Below are positions 22,010 to 29,407 of a stretch of DNA of 37,760 nt, piece by piece. Where the stretch lies: positions 1 to 37,760 of the forward strand of contig DAOTZU010000152.1 in the NCBI GenBank assembly GCA_034433995.1, in the 5' to 3' direction. The stretch is from DAOTZU01 sp034433995 (GTDB lineage: Bacteria > Chloroflexota > Anaerolineae > UBA1429). How positions within the stretch are numbered: position 1 is the stretch's first letter; every line of letters begins with the position of its first letter. Under the pieces are notes generated by a model. The model saw nothing but the letters and a program-made list of their open reading frames with translations. It made no database searches and was not told where the DNA came from. The position numbers and the translations under genes were made by a program.

Positions 22010-23200
22010 ATGGGAGGACGGTTGATTTACCTGGATCACGCGGCCACCACGGCGGTGGATCCTCGCGTCGTGGAGGCCATGTTGCCCTATTTTAGCCAGC
22101 ATTACGGCAACCCCTCCAGCGTGTACCGCATGGCCGAGGCCTCGCGGCTGGCTCTGGCGGAGGCCCGCGATACCGTGGCCGAGATCCTGCATGCCAGGCC
22201 GACGGAGATCCTCTTTACCAGCTGTGGCACCGAGAGCGACAACCTGGCCCTGCGCGGCGTGGCCTGGGCCCAAAGGCAGCGCGGCCGGCACATCATCACC
22301 ACGGCCATCGAACACCACGCCGTGGGGAATACCTGTGCCCAATTGGAGCGCGAGTTCGGCTTCCGGGTGACGTACCTCCCTGTGGACCGTTGGGGTGTGG
22401 TGGATCCTGATGCCGTCGGGCGGGCCATCACCCCGGAGACGATCTTGATCTCGGTGATGTACGCCAATAACGAGGTGGGCACCATCGAACCCATCGCCGA
22501 GATCGGCCGCATCGCCCGCGCCAAGGGCATCCCCTTCCACACCGACGCCGTGCAGGCGGCGGGCCAGCTGGACCTGGATGTGGAGCGCCTGAATGTGGAT
22601 CTCCTTTCCCTTTCGGGGCACAAGTTTTACGCCCCTAAAGGGGTGGGCGTGCTCTATGTGCGCCAGGGCACGCCCCTGCTCCCCATGCAGACGGGCGGGG
22701 GCCAGGAACGAGGACGCCGGGCCGGCACGGAGAATGTGCCTTACATCGTGGGCTTGGCCACGGCCCTGGAATTGGCCTATGAGCACTTGGATGCCGAGTC
22801 TCGCCGGCTGGTGGCCTTGCGCGACCGGCTGATCCAGGGCATTGTGCAACACATCCCCGATGCGTATCTCACCGGCCATCCCACGCAGCGGCTGGCCAAC
22901 CACGCCAGTTTCGTCTTCCAGGGGGTGGAGGGAGAGGCGATCCTGCTCCATCTGGACGCCGCTGGCATCGCTGCCAGCAGCGGTTCGGCCTGCTCCGCGG
23001 GCGAGGAGGGTCCCTCCCATGTGTTGACGGCCATGGGGTTGGATCCTGCCTTGGCCCGGGGCAGCCTGCGCCTGACTTTGGGCCGGGAGAACACCGCCCA
23101 GGATGTGGAAGAAGTGCTGGCCGTGCTGCCCGAGATCGTCCAACGCCTGCGCGCCATCTCGCCCCTCTATGCGGCGCAGAGGACAAGGCCGGGCGCCTAG
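22010..23200 (+). CDS. iscS: Cysteine desulfurase (NifS/IscS family)
   Basis: A 396-residue PLP enzyme that removes sulfur from cysteine as an enzyme-bound persulfide, giving alanine. 'IYLDHAATTAVDPRVVEAM' starts the fold. H103, D179 and the PLP-Schiff-base lysine K205 ('SLSGHKFYAPKG') are in place. The persulfide cysteine is C328 in 'SSGSACSAGEEGPSHVL', on the long flexible loop of class I (IscS/NifS) enzymes. It lies between cysE and the iscU-like scaffold, so it should feed Fe-S assembly and MnmA. The NifS versus IscS name cannot be settled by sequence alone. Confidence 0.93.
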   Translation: MGGRLIYLDHAATTAVDPRVVEAMLPYFSQHYGNPSSVYRMAEASRLALAEARDTVAEILHARPTEILFTSCGTESDNLALRGVAWAQRQRGRHIITTAIEHHAVGNTCAQLEREFGFRVTYLPVDRWGVVDPDAVGRAITPETILISVMYANNEVGTIEPIAEIGRIARAKGIPFHTDAVQAAGQLDLDVERLNVDLLSLSGHKFYAPKGVGVLYVRQGTPLLPMQTGGGQERGRRAGTENVPYIVGLATALELAYEHLDAESRRLVALRDRLIQGIVQHIPDAYLTGHPTQRLANHASFVFQGVEGEAILLHLDAAGIAASSGSACSAGEEGPSHVLTAMGLDPALARGSLRLTLGRENTAQDVEEVLAVLPEIVQRLRAISPLYAAQRTRPGA

Positions 23201-23238
23201 GGTCTCTGGCGAGGTTATTCCAGCATCAGGAGAAGGGC

Positions 23239-23637
23239 ATGTATAGCCAGTTGGTGATCGAACATTTTACCAACCCCCGCAACGTGGGCACCATCGAGAA
23301 CCCGGATGGGTTCGCCCAAGTGGGCAGCCCCGTCTGTGGGGATATGATGGAGCTCTATATCAAGGTGGAGGACGGCAGGATCGCCGAGATCAAATATCGC
23401 ACCTTCGGTTGTGCGGCGGCCATCGCCTCTAGCTCCATCGCCACGGAGATGGTCAAAGGCAAGACCCTGGCCGAGGCCGCCGAGTTGACCGATGAACAGG
23501 TGGCCGAGGCCCTGGGGGGGCTGCCCTCGGCCAAGATGCACTGCTCCAACCTCGCGGCCAGCGCCTTGCACGCGGCTTTGGAGGATTATTACGCCAAGCA
23601 CCCCGAAGCGCGCCCCCGGGTCCCCTCCCAAGCCTAA
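23239..23637 (+). CDS. iscU: Fe-S cluster assembly scaffold IscU/NifU-N
   Basis: 132 residues, the scaffold on which [2Fe-2S] clusters are built. The three ligand cysteines are present: C33 ('PVCGD'), C58 ('FGCAAAIASSS') and C102 ('MHCSNLA', with H101 beside it). D35 is the conserved aspartate. It lacks the C-terminal Nfu and central domains of full NifU. It begins 38 bases after iscS with AGGAG upstream. The pairing of a desulfurase with this scaffold is the core of ISC/NIF-type assembly; HscA, HscB and ferredoxin are not present here. Confidence 0.93.
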   Translation: MYSQLVIEHFTNPRNVGTIENPDGFAQVGSPVCGDMMELYIKVEDGRIAEIKYRTFGCAAAIASSSIATEMVKGKTLAEAAELTDEQVAEALGGLPSAKMHCSNLAASALHAALEDYYAKHPEARPRVPSQA

Positions 23638-23655
23638 GCCCTGCCGGTGAACAGG

Positions 23656-24762
23656 ATGGCAGAGCCGCGACGGGTTCTGGTGGCCATGAGCGGCGGCGTG
23701 GATAGTGGGATGGCGGCGGCCCTCTTGGTGGAGCGCGGCTACCACGTCGCCGGGATCACCCTGCGCCTCTGGCGCGAGCCCTCCACGCCCGATGAGGCGG
23801 AGGCAGAGCCGGATGCCATCGCCTCCGCGCGGGCCATCTGTGCCCATCTGGGCATCCCTCACGAGGTCCTGGACGTGCGCCAGGTCTTTCAGCGCGAGGT
23901 GGTGGCCTATTTTGGCCAGGAGTATCTCCGGGGGCGCACGCCCAACCCCTGTCTGCGCTGCAATCGGTGGCTCAAATTCGGCCTCTTGTTGGACGAGGCG
24001 CTGCGCCGGGGATATGATTTCCTGGCCACCGGCCATTATGTGCGCCTGCGTCGCCAGGGGGAGCTCTATCAGCTCTGGTGCGGTGTGGATGAGGCCAAAG
24101 ATCAATCGTACGTCTTGTATGCCCTGCGCCAGGAACACTTGCGCCATCTCCTCTTTCCTTTGGGAGAATACACCAAGGATCAGGTGCGCGCCCTGGCCCG
24201 GGCGCGAGGGTTGCCCGCCGCCGAGCGGCCGGAGAGCCAGGATATTTGCTTCTTGCGCGATAACGACTATCGCCGTTTCTTGCGCGAGCGGTGGCCCGCC
24301 GCCGGCACCCCCGGCCCCATTGTGGATCGCCAGGGGCGTTATTTGGGGGAACACAAGGGGCTGGCTTTTTACACCGTGGGCCAGCGCGAGGGCTTGGGCA
24401 TCGCCGCGCCGAGGCCCTTGTACGTCTTGGCGCTGGACGTGGCGCGCAATGCCTTGGTGGTGGGGCACGCCGAAGCATTGGGCCGAGATACATTCTTGGT
24501 TGAAGAGGTATCCTACATCTCTGGGGAGCCCCCAGACCCCGGCACGGCTGTGGAGGTCAAGATCCGTTACCGCGCCCCACGGGTGCCGGCCCGGGTGGAG
24601 ACCTTGCCGGGCCAGCGGGCGCGGGTGATCTTGGCGCGCCCCTTGCGCGACATCACCCCCGGCCAAGCGGCGGTGTTCTACGAGGGCGAGCAGCTGCTGG
24701 GGGGCGGGATCATCGCCCAGGTCGCCGATCTCAGCCAAGGGCAGGAGGAGGGCGCATGGTGA
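23656..24762 (+). CDS. mnmA: tRNA-specific 2-thiouridylase
   Basis: 368 residues. It adds sulfur to C2 of U34 in the tRNAs for Lys, Glu and Gln, after adenylating the base. The PP-loop 'SGGVDS' is at 12-17. The catalytic cysteines are C102 ('NPCLRCN') and C198 ('SQDICF'), as in E. coli MnmA (C102/C199). 'ATGHYVRL' and the C-terminal beta domain are present. The start is taken as ATG 23656, giving 'MAEPRRVLVAMSGGVDS'; a GTG at 23647 is in frame and neither has a good RBS, so translation may be coupled to iscU. Being next to the desulfurase that supplies its sulfur makes functional sense. Confidence 0.94.
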   Translation: MAEPRRVLVAMSGGVDSGMAAALLVERGYHVAGITLRLWREPSTPDEAEAEPDAIASARAICAHLGIPHEVLDVRQVFQREVVAYFGQEYLRGRTPNPCLRCNRWLKFGLLLDEALRRGYDFLATGHYVRLRRQGELYQLWCGVDEAKDQSYVLYALRQEHLRHLLFPLGEYTKDQVRALARARGLPAAERPESQDICFLRDNDYRRFLRERWPAAGTPGPIVDRQGRYLGEHKGLAFYTVGQREGLGIAAPRPLYVLALDVARNALVVGHAEALGRDTFLVEEVSYISGEPPDPGTAVEVKIRYRAPRVPARVETLPGQRARVILARPLRDITPGQAAVFYEGEQLLGGGIIAQVADLSQGQEEGAW

Positions 24763-25010
24763 CCTCGCCGATTTTCCTGGTCGGCTCGCTGGTGGCCACG
24801 TTTTGGGCTGCCTTGTTTCATTTCCTCCTGGGCAAGAGACTGACCGATCTCATCCTGTATTGGTTCATCGCCCTCATCGGGTTCGCCGTAGGCCAGGCCA
24901 TGGCCGAGATTCTGGGCCTGCGCTGGCTGCTCCTCGGCCAGGTCCACCTCTTGGAGGGCACCCTGGCCTGTTGGATCGCCATGTTGGTTGCGCGCTGGTT
25001 GAAAACGTGA
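24756..25010 (+). CDS. Small three-helix membrane protein
   Basis: 84 residues made almost entirely of three membrane helices (about 6-24, 32-52 and 58-80). I do not recognise a family. Its ATG overlaps the mnmA stop (ATGGTGA), so it is translated in the same operon. The overlap and intact frame support it being real; function unknown. Confidence 0.6.
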   Translation: MVTSPIFLVGSLVATFWAALFHFLLGKRLTDLILYWFIALIGFAVGQAMAEILGLRWLLLGQVHLLEGTLACWIAMLVARWLKT

Positions 25011-25016
25011 TACAAT
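24988..25016 (+). promoter_or_regulatory. Candidate promoter of the DUF948-like/YtxH gene pair
   Basis: TTGCGC (24988-24993), 17-base spacer, TACAAT (25011-25016). It overlaps the end of the small membrane protein gene and lies about 60 bases before the ATG at 25074. Confidence 0.5.
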
Positions 25017-25073
25017 GGCTGTGTAACGTGAACGGCGGGCCTGAGTTGGCATCCAGTTCAGGAGGCGGCATCT

Positions 25074-25385
25074 ATGTGGCTTGCAGGTGTTCGAGATATT
25101 GCCATCGTGCTCTTGGCCTTGGAATCCGTGGTGATCGGCATCCTGCTGGCCGTGATGTTGGTGCAGTTGCGCAAGCTCATCCGCATGTTGCGGGAAGAGA
25201 TCGCGCCACTCTTGGATTCGGCCCAAGAGACTTTGCAGACCGTCAAGGGGACGACGTCCTTTGTGAGCCAGAACGTGGTGCATCCCCTGATCAAAGTGAG
25301 CAGCTATTCGGCGGGGGCGTTGGAGACGTTGCGCAACCTGGTGTTCATCGGGCGGAGGTTGCGGGGGCGTCCCCCGTCCGCTTAG
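25074..25385 (+). CDS. Small membrane-anchored protein, DUF948-like
   Basis: 103 residues with one N-terminal membrane helix (about 6-30, 'IAIVLLALESVVIGILLAVML') and an amphipathic helical region ('LRKLIRMLREEIAPLLDSAQETLQTVKGTTSFVS'). The pattern resembles DUF948 proteins of the envelope. In many bacteria such genes sit next to YtxH genes, as here. Function unknown. Confidence 0.6.
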   Translation: MWLAGVRDIAIVLLALESVVIGILLAVMLVQLRKLIRMLREEIAPLLDSAQETLQTVKGTTSFVSQNVVHPLIKVSSYSAGALETLRNLVFIGRRLRGRPPSA

Positions 25386-25446
25386 GGGGCCGAGGCCGGC
25401 GCGTTATCTGACCGCACGGAAAATTGAATGCTGAAGGAGGTGCAAG

Positions 25447-25800
25447 ATGGGTAGTGAGGGGAGCTCGGGCGATTTCCTGGCGGGTTTTCTGGTTGGGGCT
25501 TTTGTGGGGGCGGCCATGGCGCTGCTTTTTGCCCCCGCTTCGGGCGAGGAGATGCGCAATCAGATCAAGGAAAAGAGCATTGAGCTCAAGGGCCGGGCCG
25601 AGGATCTCTCGCTGGAGGCGAGCAAGAAGGCGGAGGAACTGAAGGCCAAAGGGCAGGCCCTGGTGCAGGAGCAAAAGGCGCGTTTCCAAGAGGCTATCGA
25701 GGAGGGCAAGCAGGTGGCCGCGCGCAAGAAGGAGGAGCTCCTGGCGCAGCTTGAGGCGGCCAAATCCGAGGGCGCGGCCAAGCCCCAAGGGAACGCCTAG
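25447..25800 (+). CDS. YtxH-like protein
   Basis: 117 residues. A glycine-rich membrane helix (about 8-28, 'FLAGFLVGAFVGAAMALLFAP') is followed by 'ASGEEMRNQIKE', the YtxH signature. A long charged, alanine/lysine/glutamate-rich coiled coil (about 35-110) follows. AAGGAGGTG precedes the ATG. YtxH proteins are envelope- or stress-associated; the exact role is unknown. It follows the DUF948-like gene and ends at a terminator. Confidence 0.75.
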   Translation: MGSEGSSGDFLAGFLVGAFVGAAMALLFAPASGEEMRNQIKEKSIELKGRAEDLSLEASKKAEELKAKGQALVQEQKARFQEAIEEGKQVAARKKEELLAQLEAAKSEGAAKPQGNA

Positions 25801-25822
25801 AGCGCGCTAGAGGCTATGCGGG

Positions 25823-25852
25823 GCAACGGCCCAGAGCGCGGCCGTTGCTTTT
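25823..25852 (+). terminator. Terminator of the YtxH gene
   Basis: GCAACGGCC (25823-25831) pairs with GGCCGTTGC (25840-25848), followed by TTTT. Confidence 0.75.
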
Positions 25853-25861
25853 GGTGAGGGA

Positions 25862-25921
25862 ACAGACGGGACCAAGCTTCTCCTCGCGAATGATGGGGAG
25901 GAGGAGCGTGGTCTCGTCTGT
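25862..25921. terminator. Long imperfect inverted repeat between convergent genes
   Basis: The 5' arm beginning ACAGACGGGACCAAGCT (25862 on) pairs with the 3' arm ending AGCGTGGTCTCGTCTGT (to 25921), about 24 pairs with few mismatches around a loop near 25890. TTTT follows on the plus strand. On the minus strand it directly follows the nnrD stop (25925-25923), so it most likely ends nnrD transcription and backs up the YtxH terminator. Confidence 0.6.
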
Positions 25922-25922
25922 T

Positions 25923-27581
25923 TTAGGGCGCCAGCGCTTGGCAGGCTTGGGGCAACAGGGCCCCCAGCTCGTGGGCCAAGAGGCCGCGGGGGCCATGCTG
26001 CTTGCGCCAGAGCTCTCCGGCCAGGCCGTGGAGGTAGGCGCCGCAGATTGCCGCGCGGTGCGGCGCCAGCCCTTGGGCCAAAAGACCCACCATGGCCCCC
26101 GCCAGCACGTCCCCCGTGCCCGCCGTGGCCAGGGCGGGGTTGGCGAAGGGGATGACCGTCGTTTGCCCTGCCGGCGAGGCCACCACGGTAAAGGCCCCCT
26201 TGAGCACCACCACGCAGCCCCACTCTTGGGCGGCCTGGCGGGCGATGTTCCAACGGTCGGCCTCGATCTCGGCCACCGGGCGCCCCAACAGCCGCGCCAT
26301 CTCTCCGGGGTGGGGCGTCAAAATGGTGTGTGGGGGCAGCAGCTCCCACCAGCGGGGGATCTCGGCCAGGAGGTTCAGGCCGTCGGCATCCAGCACCAAG
26401 GGGGGCAAGGTGAAAGAAGGGGACGGATCCTGCGCCGGCACGGCGAAACCGATGGGCCTGGTCACCGATCCTTCGCGGCCCCGCAAGAGGGCTTGGAGGA
26501 ATTCGCCGGTGGCCTTTTCGCGGCCCAACCCGGGCCCCACCAGGACAGCGTTGTACTGGCCCAGATGCCGAGCGAGCACGCGCAGCGCGTCGGGCACCAG
26601 GGCGCCCAGATCATCCGGCAGCACCAAGAAGGTGGCCTCGCTGATCTTGCTCGCCACCACAGGGTGGATGGCCTGGCCCACGGCCAGGGTCACCAAGCCG
26701 GCGCCGACGCGATAGGCGGCCTCGGCGGCCAGACAGGGCGCGCCGATATAGTTGGCCGAGCCGGCGATGATGAGGGCCTTGCCGAAGGTGCCCTTGTGAG
26801 CCTGGAGGGGCCGGGGCGGCAACCAGGCGGCCACCTCTTGGGCCGTGGTCACCTCCAACACCTCCGGCGCTTCTCCGGGCGCCAAGCCGATATCGGCCAC
26901 CATCAGCTCGCCCACATACGCGGCGCCGGGGAAGAGAAACAGCCCCCGTTTGGGGTAGGCCAAGGTGATGGTAAGATCGGCGGGAAGAGCGCCGGGGTCG
27001 ATCTCGCCCGTGTCGGCGTTCAGCCCGCTGGGCAGATCCACGGCCAACACCTTCGGCGGGGGGCGATGGCCGGGGCGAGGCCCGGTGGAGCTTTGGCGGA
27101 TGGCCCTCGTCTCCAAATGCTGCGGCGCCAGCGCGCCTTTGACCGTGCTCAGCAGAGCGCGCAGATCCTCGCGCAGGGGGCCGCTGGCTCCCGTGCCCAG
27201 AAGCGCATCCACGATGAGGTCGGCCTCCCCGGTGAGACGGGCCAGCTCGCGCCCCTCATCATCCTGGCCGGCCCACAAGATGGGCACGCCCTCTTGCTGC
27301 AGCCGAGCGAGGTTGGCATCCTCGGCCACGTTCCGCCGCCAGATATAAACCGTCACTCCGTGGCCCCAAACGTGCAAATAATGCGCTGCCACCAAGCCGT
27401 CGCCGCCGTTGTTCCCTGGCCCCACCAACACAAGGACCTTTCCAGGCGGCGCGGCTACATACTCTTGGGCAACCTGCGCCACGGCGCGGCCGGCGCGCTC
27501 CATCATCATGGCGTAGGTGAGCCCGGCCGCGTTGGCCGCCTGTTCCTCTTGGCGCATCTCCTCGGCCGTGACCAATCTCAT
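25923..27581 (-). CDS. nnrD: Bifunctional NAD(P)H-hydrate epimerase / ADP-dependent dehydratase
   Basis: 552 residues. It repairs hydrated NAD(P)H: the N-terminal YjeF_N domain (about 1-235) epimerises NAD(P)HX and the C-terminal ribokinase-like domain (about 260-552) dehydrates the S form using ADP. 'VLVGPGNNGGDGLVAAHYL' and 'VDLPSGLNADTGEI' mark the first domain; 'KGTFGKALIIAGS', 'ILTPHPGEMARLLG' and 'ATAGTGDVLAGAM' the second. I chose ATG 27581 after GGGAGGGAAGG; the frame upstream is shadow. Two proline-rich insertions ('HLETRAIRQSSTGPRPGHRP' before the last N-domain strand and 'VTRPIGFAVPAQDPSPSF' in the C-domain) are unusual. It is divergent from the nitrilase-family gene. Confidence 0.93.
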   Translation of the reverse strand: MRLVTAEEMRQEEQAANAAGLTYAMMMERAGRAVAQVAQEYVAAPPGKVLVLVGPGNNGGDGLVAAHYLHVWGHGVTVYIWRRNVAEDANLARLQQEGVPILWAGQDDEGRELARLTGEADLIVDALLGTGASGPLREDLRALLSTVKGALAPQHLETRAIRQSSTGPRPGHRPPPKVLAVDLPSGLNADTGEIDPGALPADLTITLAYPKRGLFLFPGAAYVGELMVADIGLAPGEAPEVLEVTTAQEVAAWLPPRPLQAHKGTFGKALIIAGSANYIGAPCLAAEAAYRVGAGLVTLAVGQAIHPVVASKISEATFLVLPDDLGALVPDALRVLARHLGQYNAVLVGPGLGREKATGEFLQALLRGREGSVTRPIGFAVPAQDPSPSFTLPPLVLDADGLNLLAEIPRWWELLPPHTILTPHPGEMARLLGRPVAEIEADRWNIARQAAQEWGCVVVLKGAFTVVASPAGQTTVIPFANPALATAGTGDVLAGAMVGLLAQGLAPHRAAICGAYLHGLAGELWRKQHGPRGLLAHELGALLPQACQALAP

Positions 27582-27618
27582 CGTCCTTCCCTCCCAGGCA
27601 AGCAATCCTCGACGCATG

Positions 27619-27647
27619 ATTTTAGGGGCGGGCCAAGAAGGTGTCAA
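27619..27647 (-). promoter_or_regulatory. Promoter of nnrD
   Basis: On the minus strand TTGACA (27647-27642), 17-base spacer, TAAAAT (27624-27619). Its -35 box lies ten bases from the -35 box of the divergent nitrilase promoter. Confidence 0.75.
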
Positions 27648-27657
27648 TTCGTGCCGA

Positions 27658-27686
27658 TTGCTCGGTGTGAGCCAAGATGGTACAAT
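27658..27686 (+). promoter_or_regulatory. Promoter of the nitrilase-family gene
   Basis: TTGCTC (27658-27663), 17-base spacer, TACAAT (27681-27686), with a start near 27693. Confidence 0.65.
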
Positions 27687-27744
27687 CATCCCGGCTTGCC
27701 GAAGGGAACTCGGTGATACACATATTGGGGGGAGGCGAGAGATT

Positions 27745-28542
27745 ATGGTCCAAGATACCCGGCGCCTGCGGGTGGCAGCGGCGCAGATCCCCATCGGCGC
27801 GCAGCTTGAAGAGAATCTGGGGCGCATCCTGGCCACCATGCGCTCCTGCGCGGAGCAAGGGGTGGAGCTGGTGGCCTTTCCCGAAACCGCGCTGACGGGC
27901 TACAGCCCCACCATCGGCCACGGGCGGTCGCCGGAGGAATGGCCGCAGATCGAGGCGGGGCTGGCGGCCATCGGCCGCTTGGCGCAAGAGCTGCGCCTCG
28001 CCGTGGCCGTGGGCAGCGAGGCCTGGGAGGGCGATGCCTGGGTCAACCGCTACTATGCGTACGACGCTTCCGGCGCCTTGGTGGGTTTTTATGATAAAGT
28101 GCACCTCACCAACGACGACACGCGTTACTACCGCCCGGGCAAGGGCGCCACAGTGATAGAGTTGGCCGGAGTGCGGGTCGGCCTGCAGATCTGTTACGAT
28201 GCGCGCTTCCCCGAAGGGTATCGCGCCCTGTTGCACCAGGGGGTGGAGGTGATCGTGCAGGGGTTTTACGGCGCGGGCACCGGCACCTGGAAGGTGCCCG
28301 TGCTGGCCGCCCATCTGCGCTCCCGCGCCGCCGAGAGCGGCTGTTTCGTGGTGGCCAGCAACGTCTCTGGGCCGCTACAGATCGTGGTCTCGCAGATCGT
28401 GGATCCCTTGGGCCTCGTCTTGGCCCAGGCCAACCAGGATTGCGAGGAGGTCATCAGCGCCGAGTTGGTCTTGAACCGCATCGCCGCCAGCGAGATCCGG
28501 CGGGATTATCTCTCTCGGTTTTCTTCCCCTGAGGCCAGGTGA
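27745..28542 (+). CDS. Carbon-nitrogen hydrolase (nitrilase superfamily amidase)
   Basis: 266 residues with the complete Glu-Lys-Cys triad: E47 ('FPETALTGYSP'), K118 ('YDKVHLTNDD') and C150 ('ICYDARFPEGYR'). These enzymes hydrolyse amide C-N bonds of small molecules in the cytoplasm. The exact branch (omega-amidase, N-carbamoyl-amidase or other) cannot be named. ATG 27745 follows GGGGGGAGG and gives a start at the first beta strand; the frame is open upstream to 27517, but that overlaps nnrD. The linkage to nnrD by back-to-back promoters may point to metabolite repair: some nitrilase-family members (Nit1, Nit2) are repair enzymes. Confidence 0.88.
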   Translation: MVQDTRRLRVAAAQIPIGAQLEENLGRILATMRSCAEQGVELVAFPETALTGYSPTIGHGRSPEEWPQIEAGLAAIGRLAQELRLAVAVGSEAWEGDAWVNRYYAYDASGALVGFYDKVHLTNDDTRYYRPGKGATVIELAGVRVGLQICYDARFPEGYRALLHQGVEVIVQGFYGAGTGTWKVPVLAAHLRSRAAESGCFVVASNVSGPLQIVVSQIVDPLGLVLAQANQDCEEVISAELVLNRIAASEIRRDYLSRFSSPEAR

Positions 28543-28588
28543 CGCCGTATCCTTTGCCTCCCTTGGGCCGTCGTTAATCTTGACCTTT

Positions 28589-28607
28589 CTTGCGAGGATC
28601 TCGCAAG
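28589..28607. promoter_or_regulatory. Operator-like palindrome inside the regulator's promoter
   Basis: CTTGCGAGGATCTCGCAAG, eight-base arms with a three-base centre, covers the -35 box and the front of the spacer of the promoter at 28590-28618. A protein bound here would block RNA polymerase. The bound factor is unknown; autoregulation by the downstream OmpR-type regulator is possible but such regulators usually bind direct repeats. Confidence 0.55.
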
Positions 28608-28618
28608 CAAGGTATAAT
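28590..28618 (+). promoter_or_regulatory. Promoter of the second OmpR-type regulator gene
   Basis: TTGCGA (28590-28595), 17-base spacer, TATAAT (28613-28618), with a start near 28625. A TTGACC ten bases further upstream would give a 27-base spacer and was not used. Confidence 0.65.
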
Positions 28619-28684
28619 CCTGTTTGCGCCGGTGGCGTCAGGTTGATACCCCATACCGCTGTCTGTGCGGCTAGAGGAGTATCC

Positions 28685-29371
28685 ATGCGGATCTTGGCTG
28701 TGGATGACGACCGGAACAACCTGAAGATGTTGGCCTTTCTCCTCAAAGAGGAGGGCTATGAGGTTCTGACGGCAGATAACGGCAAGTTGGCGTTGGAACT
28801 GGTGGAGACCAAGCACCCCGATCTGGTGATCCTGGATGTGATGATGCCCCAATTGGATGGCTTGGAGGTCTGCCGGCGCATTCGCCAGACCATGGACGTG
28901 CCCATCATCATCCTTTCGGCCAAAGGCGAGACGAGCGACAAGGTGTTGGGGCTGGAGCTGGGCGCGGACGACTACCTGCCCAAACCCTTTGAGCCTTCGG
29001 AGCTTTTGGCCCGGGTCAAGGCCGTTTTGCGGCGCAGCGAGCTCGCCACCTTTGACGATACCAACGTCGCTGTGGCCGTGGGCGGCTTGCGCCTGGACCC
29101 GGTGAGCAATCGGGTGTTCCTGGAAGATGGGCGGGCGGTGGATCTCACCCCCATCGAGTTTCGCCTGCTGCACTGTCTCATGCGCAATGCGGGGCGGATC
29201 TTGAGCCACGATTTTCTCTTGAGCCATGCCTGGGGCTACGAGTACGAGGGTTACAGCAACCAGATCGCCGTGTACATCCGGCGGTTGCGCAGTAAATTGG
29301 AACCTGACCCGGCGAACCCCATCTATATCACGACGGTGCGCGGCCTGGGCTATCGTTTCGAGAAACCCTGA
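28685..29371 (+). CDS. OmpR/PhoB-family response regulator
   Basis: 228 residues: a receiver domain with D7-D9, phospho-acceptor D51 ('VILDVMMP'), S78 and K100 ('LPKPFEPSE'), then a winged-helix output domain with 'DLTPIEFRLLHCLMRNAGRILSHDFLLSHAWGYEY' and 'YITTVRGLGYRF'. ATG 28685 follows GAGGAG with the right spacing; the open frame from 28580 is leader. No kinase is adjacent, but the membrane sensor at the right edge of the window, on the same strand behind three surface-protein genes, is a candidate partner. Confidence 0.92.
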   Translation: MRILAVDDDRNNLKMLAFLLKEEGYEVLTADNGKLALELVETKHPDLVILDVMMPQLDGLEVCRRIRQTMDVPIIILSAKGETSDKVLGLELGADDYLPKPFEPSELLARVKAVLRRSELATFDDTNVAVAVGGLRLDPVSNRVFLEDGRAVDLTPIEFRLLHCLMRNAGRILSHDFLLSHAWGYEYEGYSNQIAVYIRRLRSKLEPDPANPIYITTVRGLGYRFEKP

Positions 29372-29407
29372 GCCGTCCCCCTGTGTTCCTGTAAAGGCGT
29401 GTAAGCG

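Noticed and set aside
25845..27716. 623-codon plus-strand open frame opposite nnrD
   Set aside because: Covers both the intergenic terminators and the promoter region and has Gly/Gln/His-rich shadow composition. nnrD on the other strand is complete.
28580..28585. TTGACC as the -35 box for the regulator promoter
   Set aside because: It would need a 27-base spacer to TATAAT. TTGCGA at 28590 gives exactly 17.
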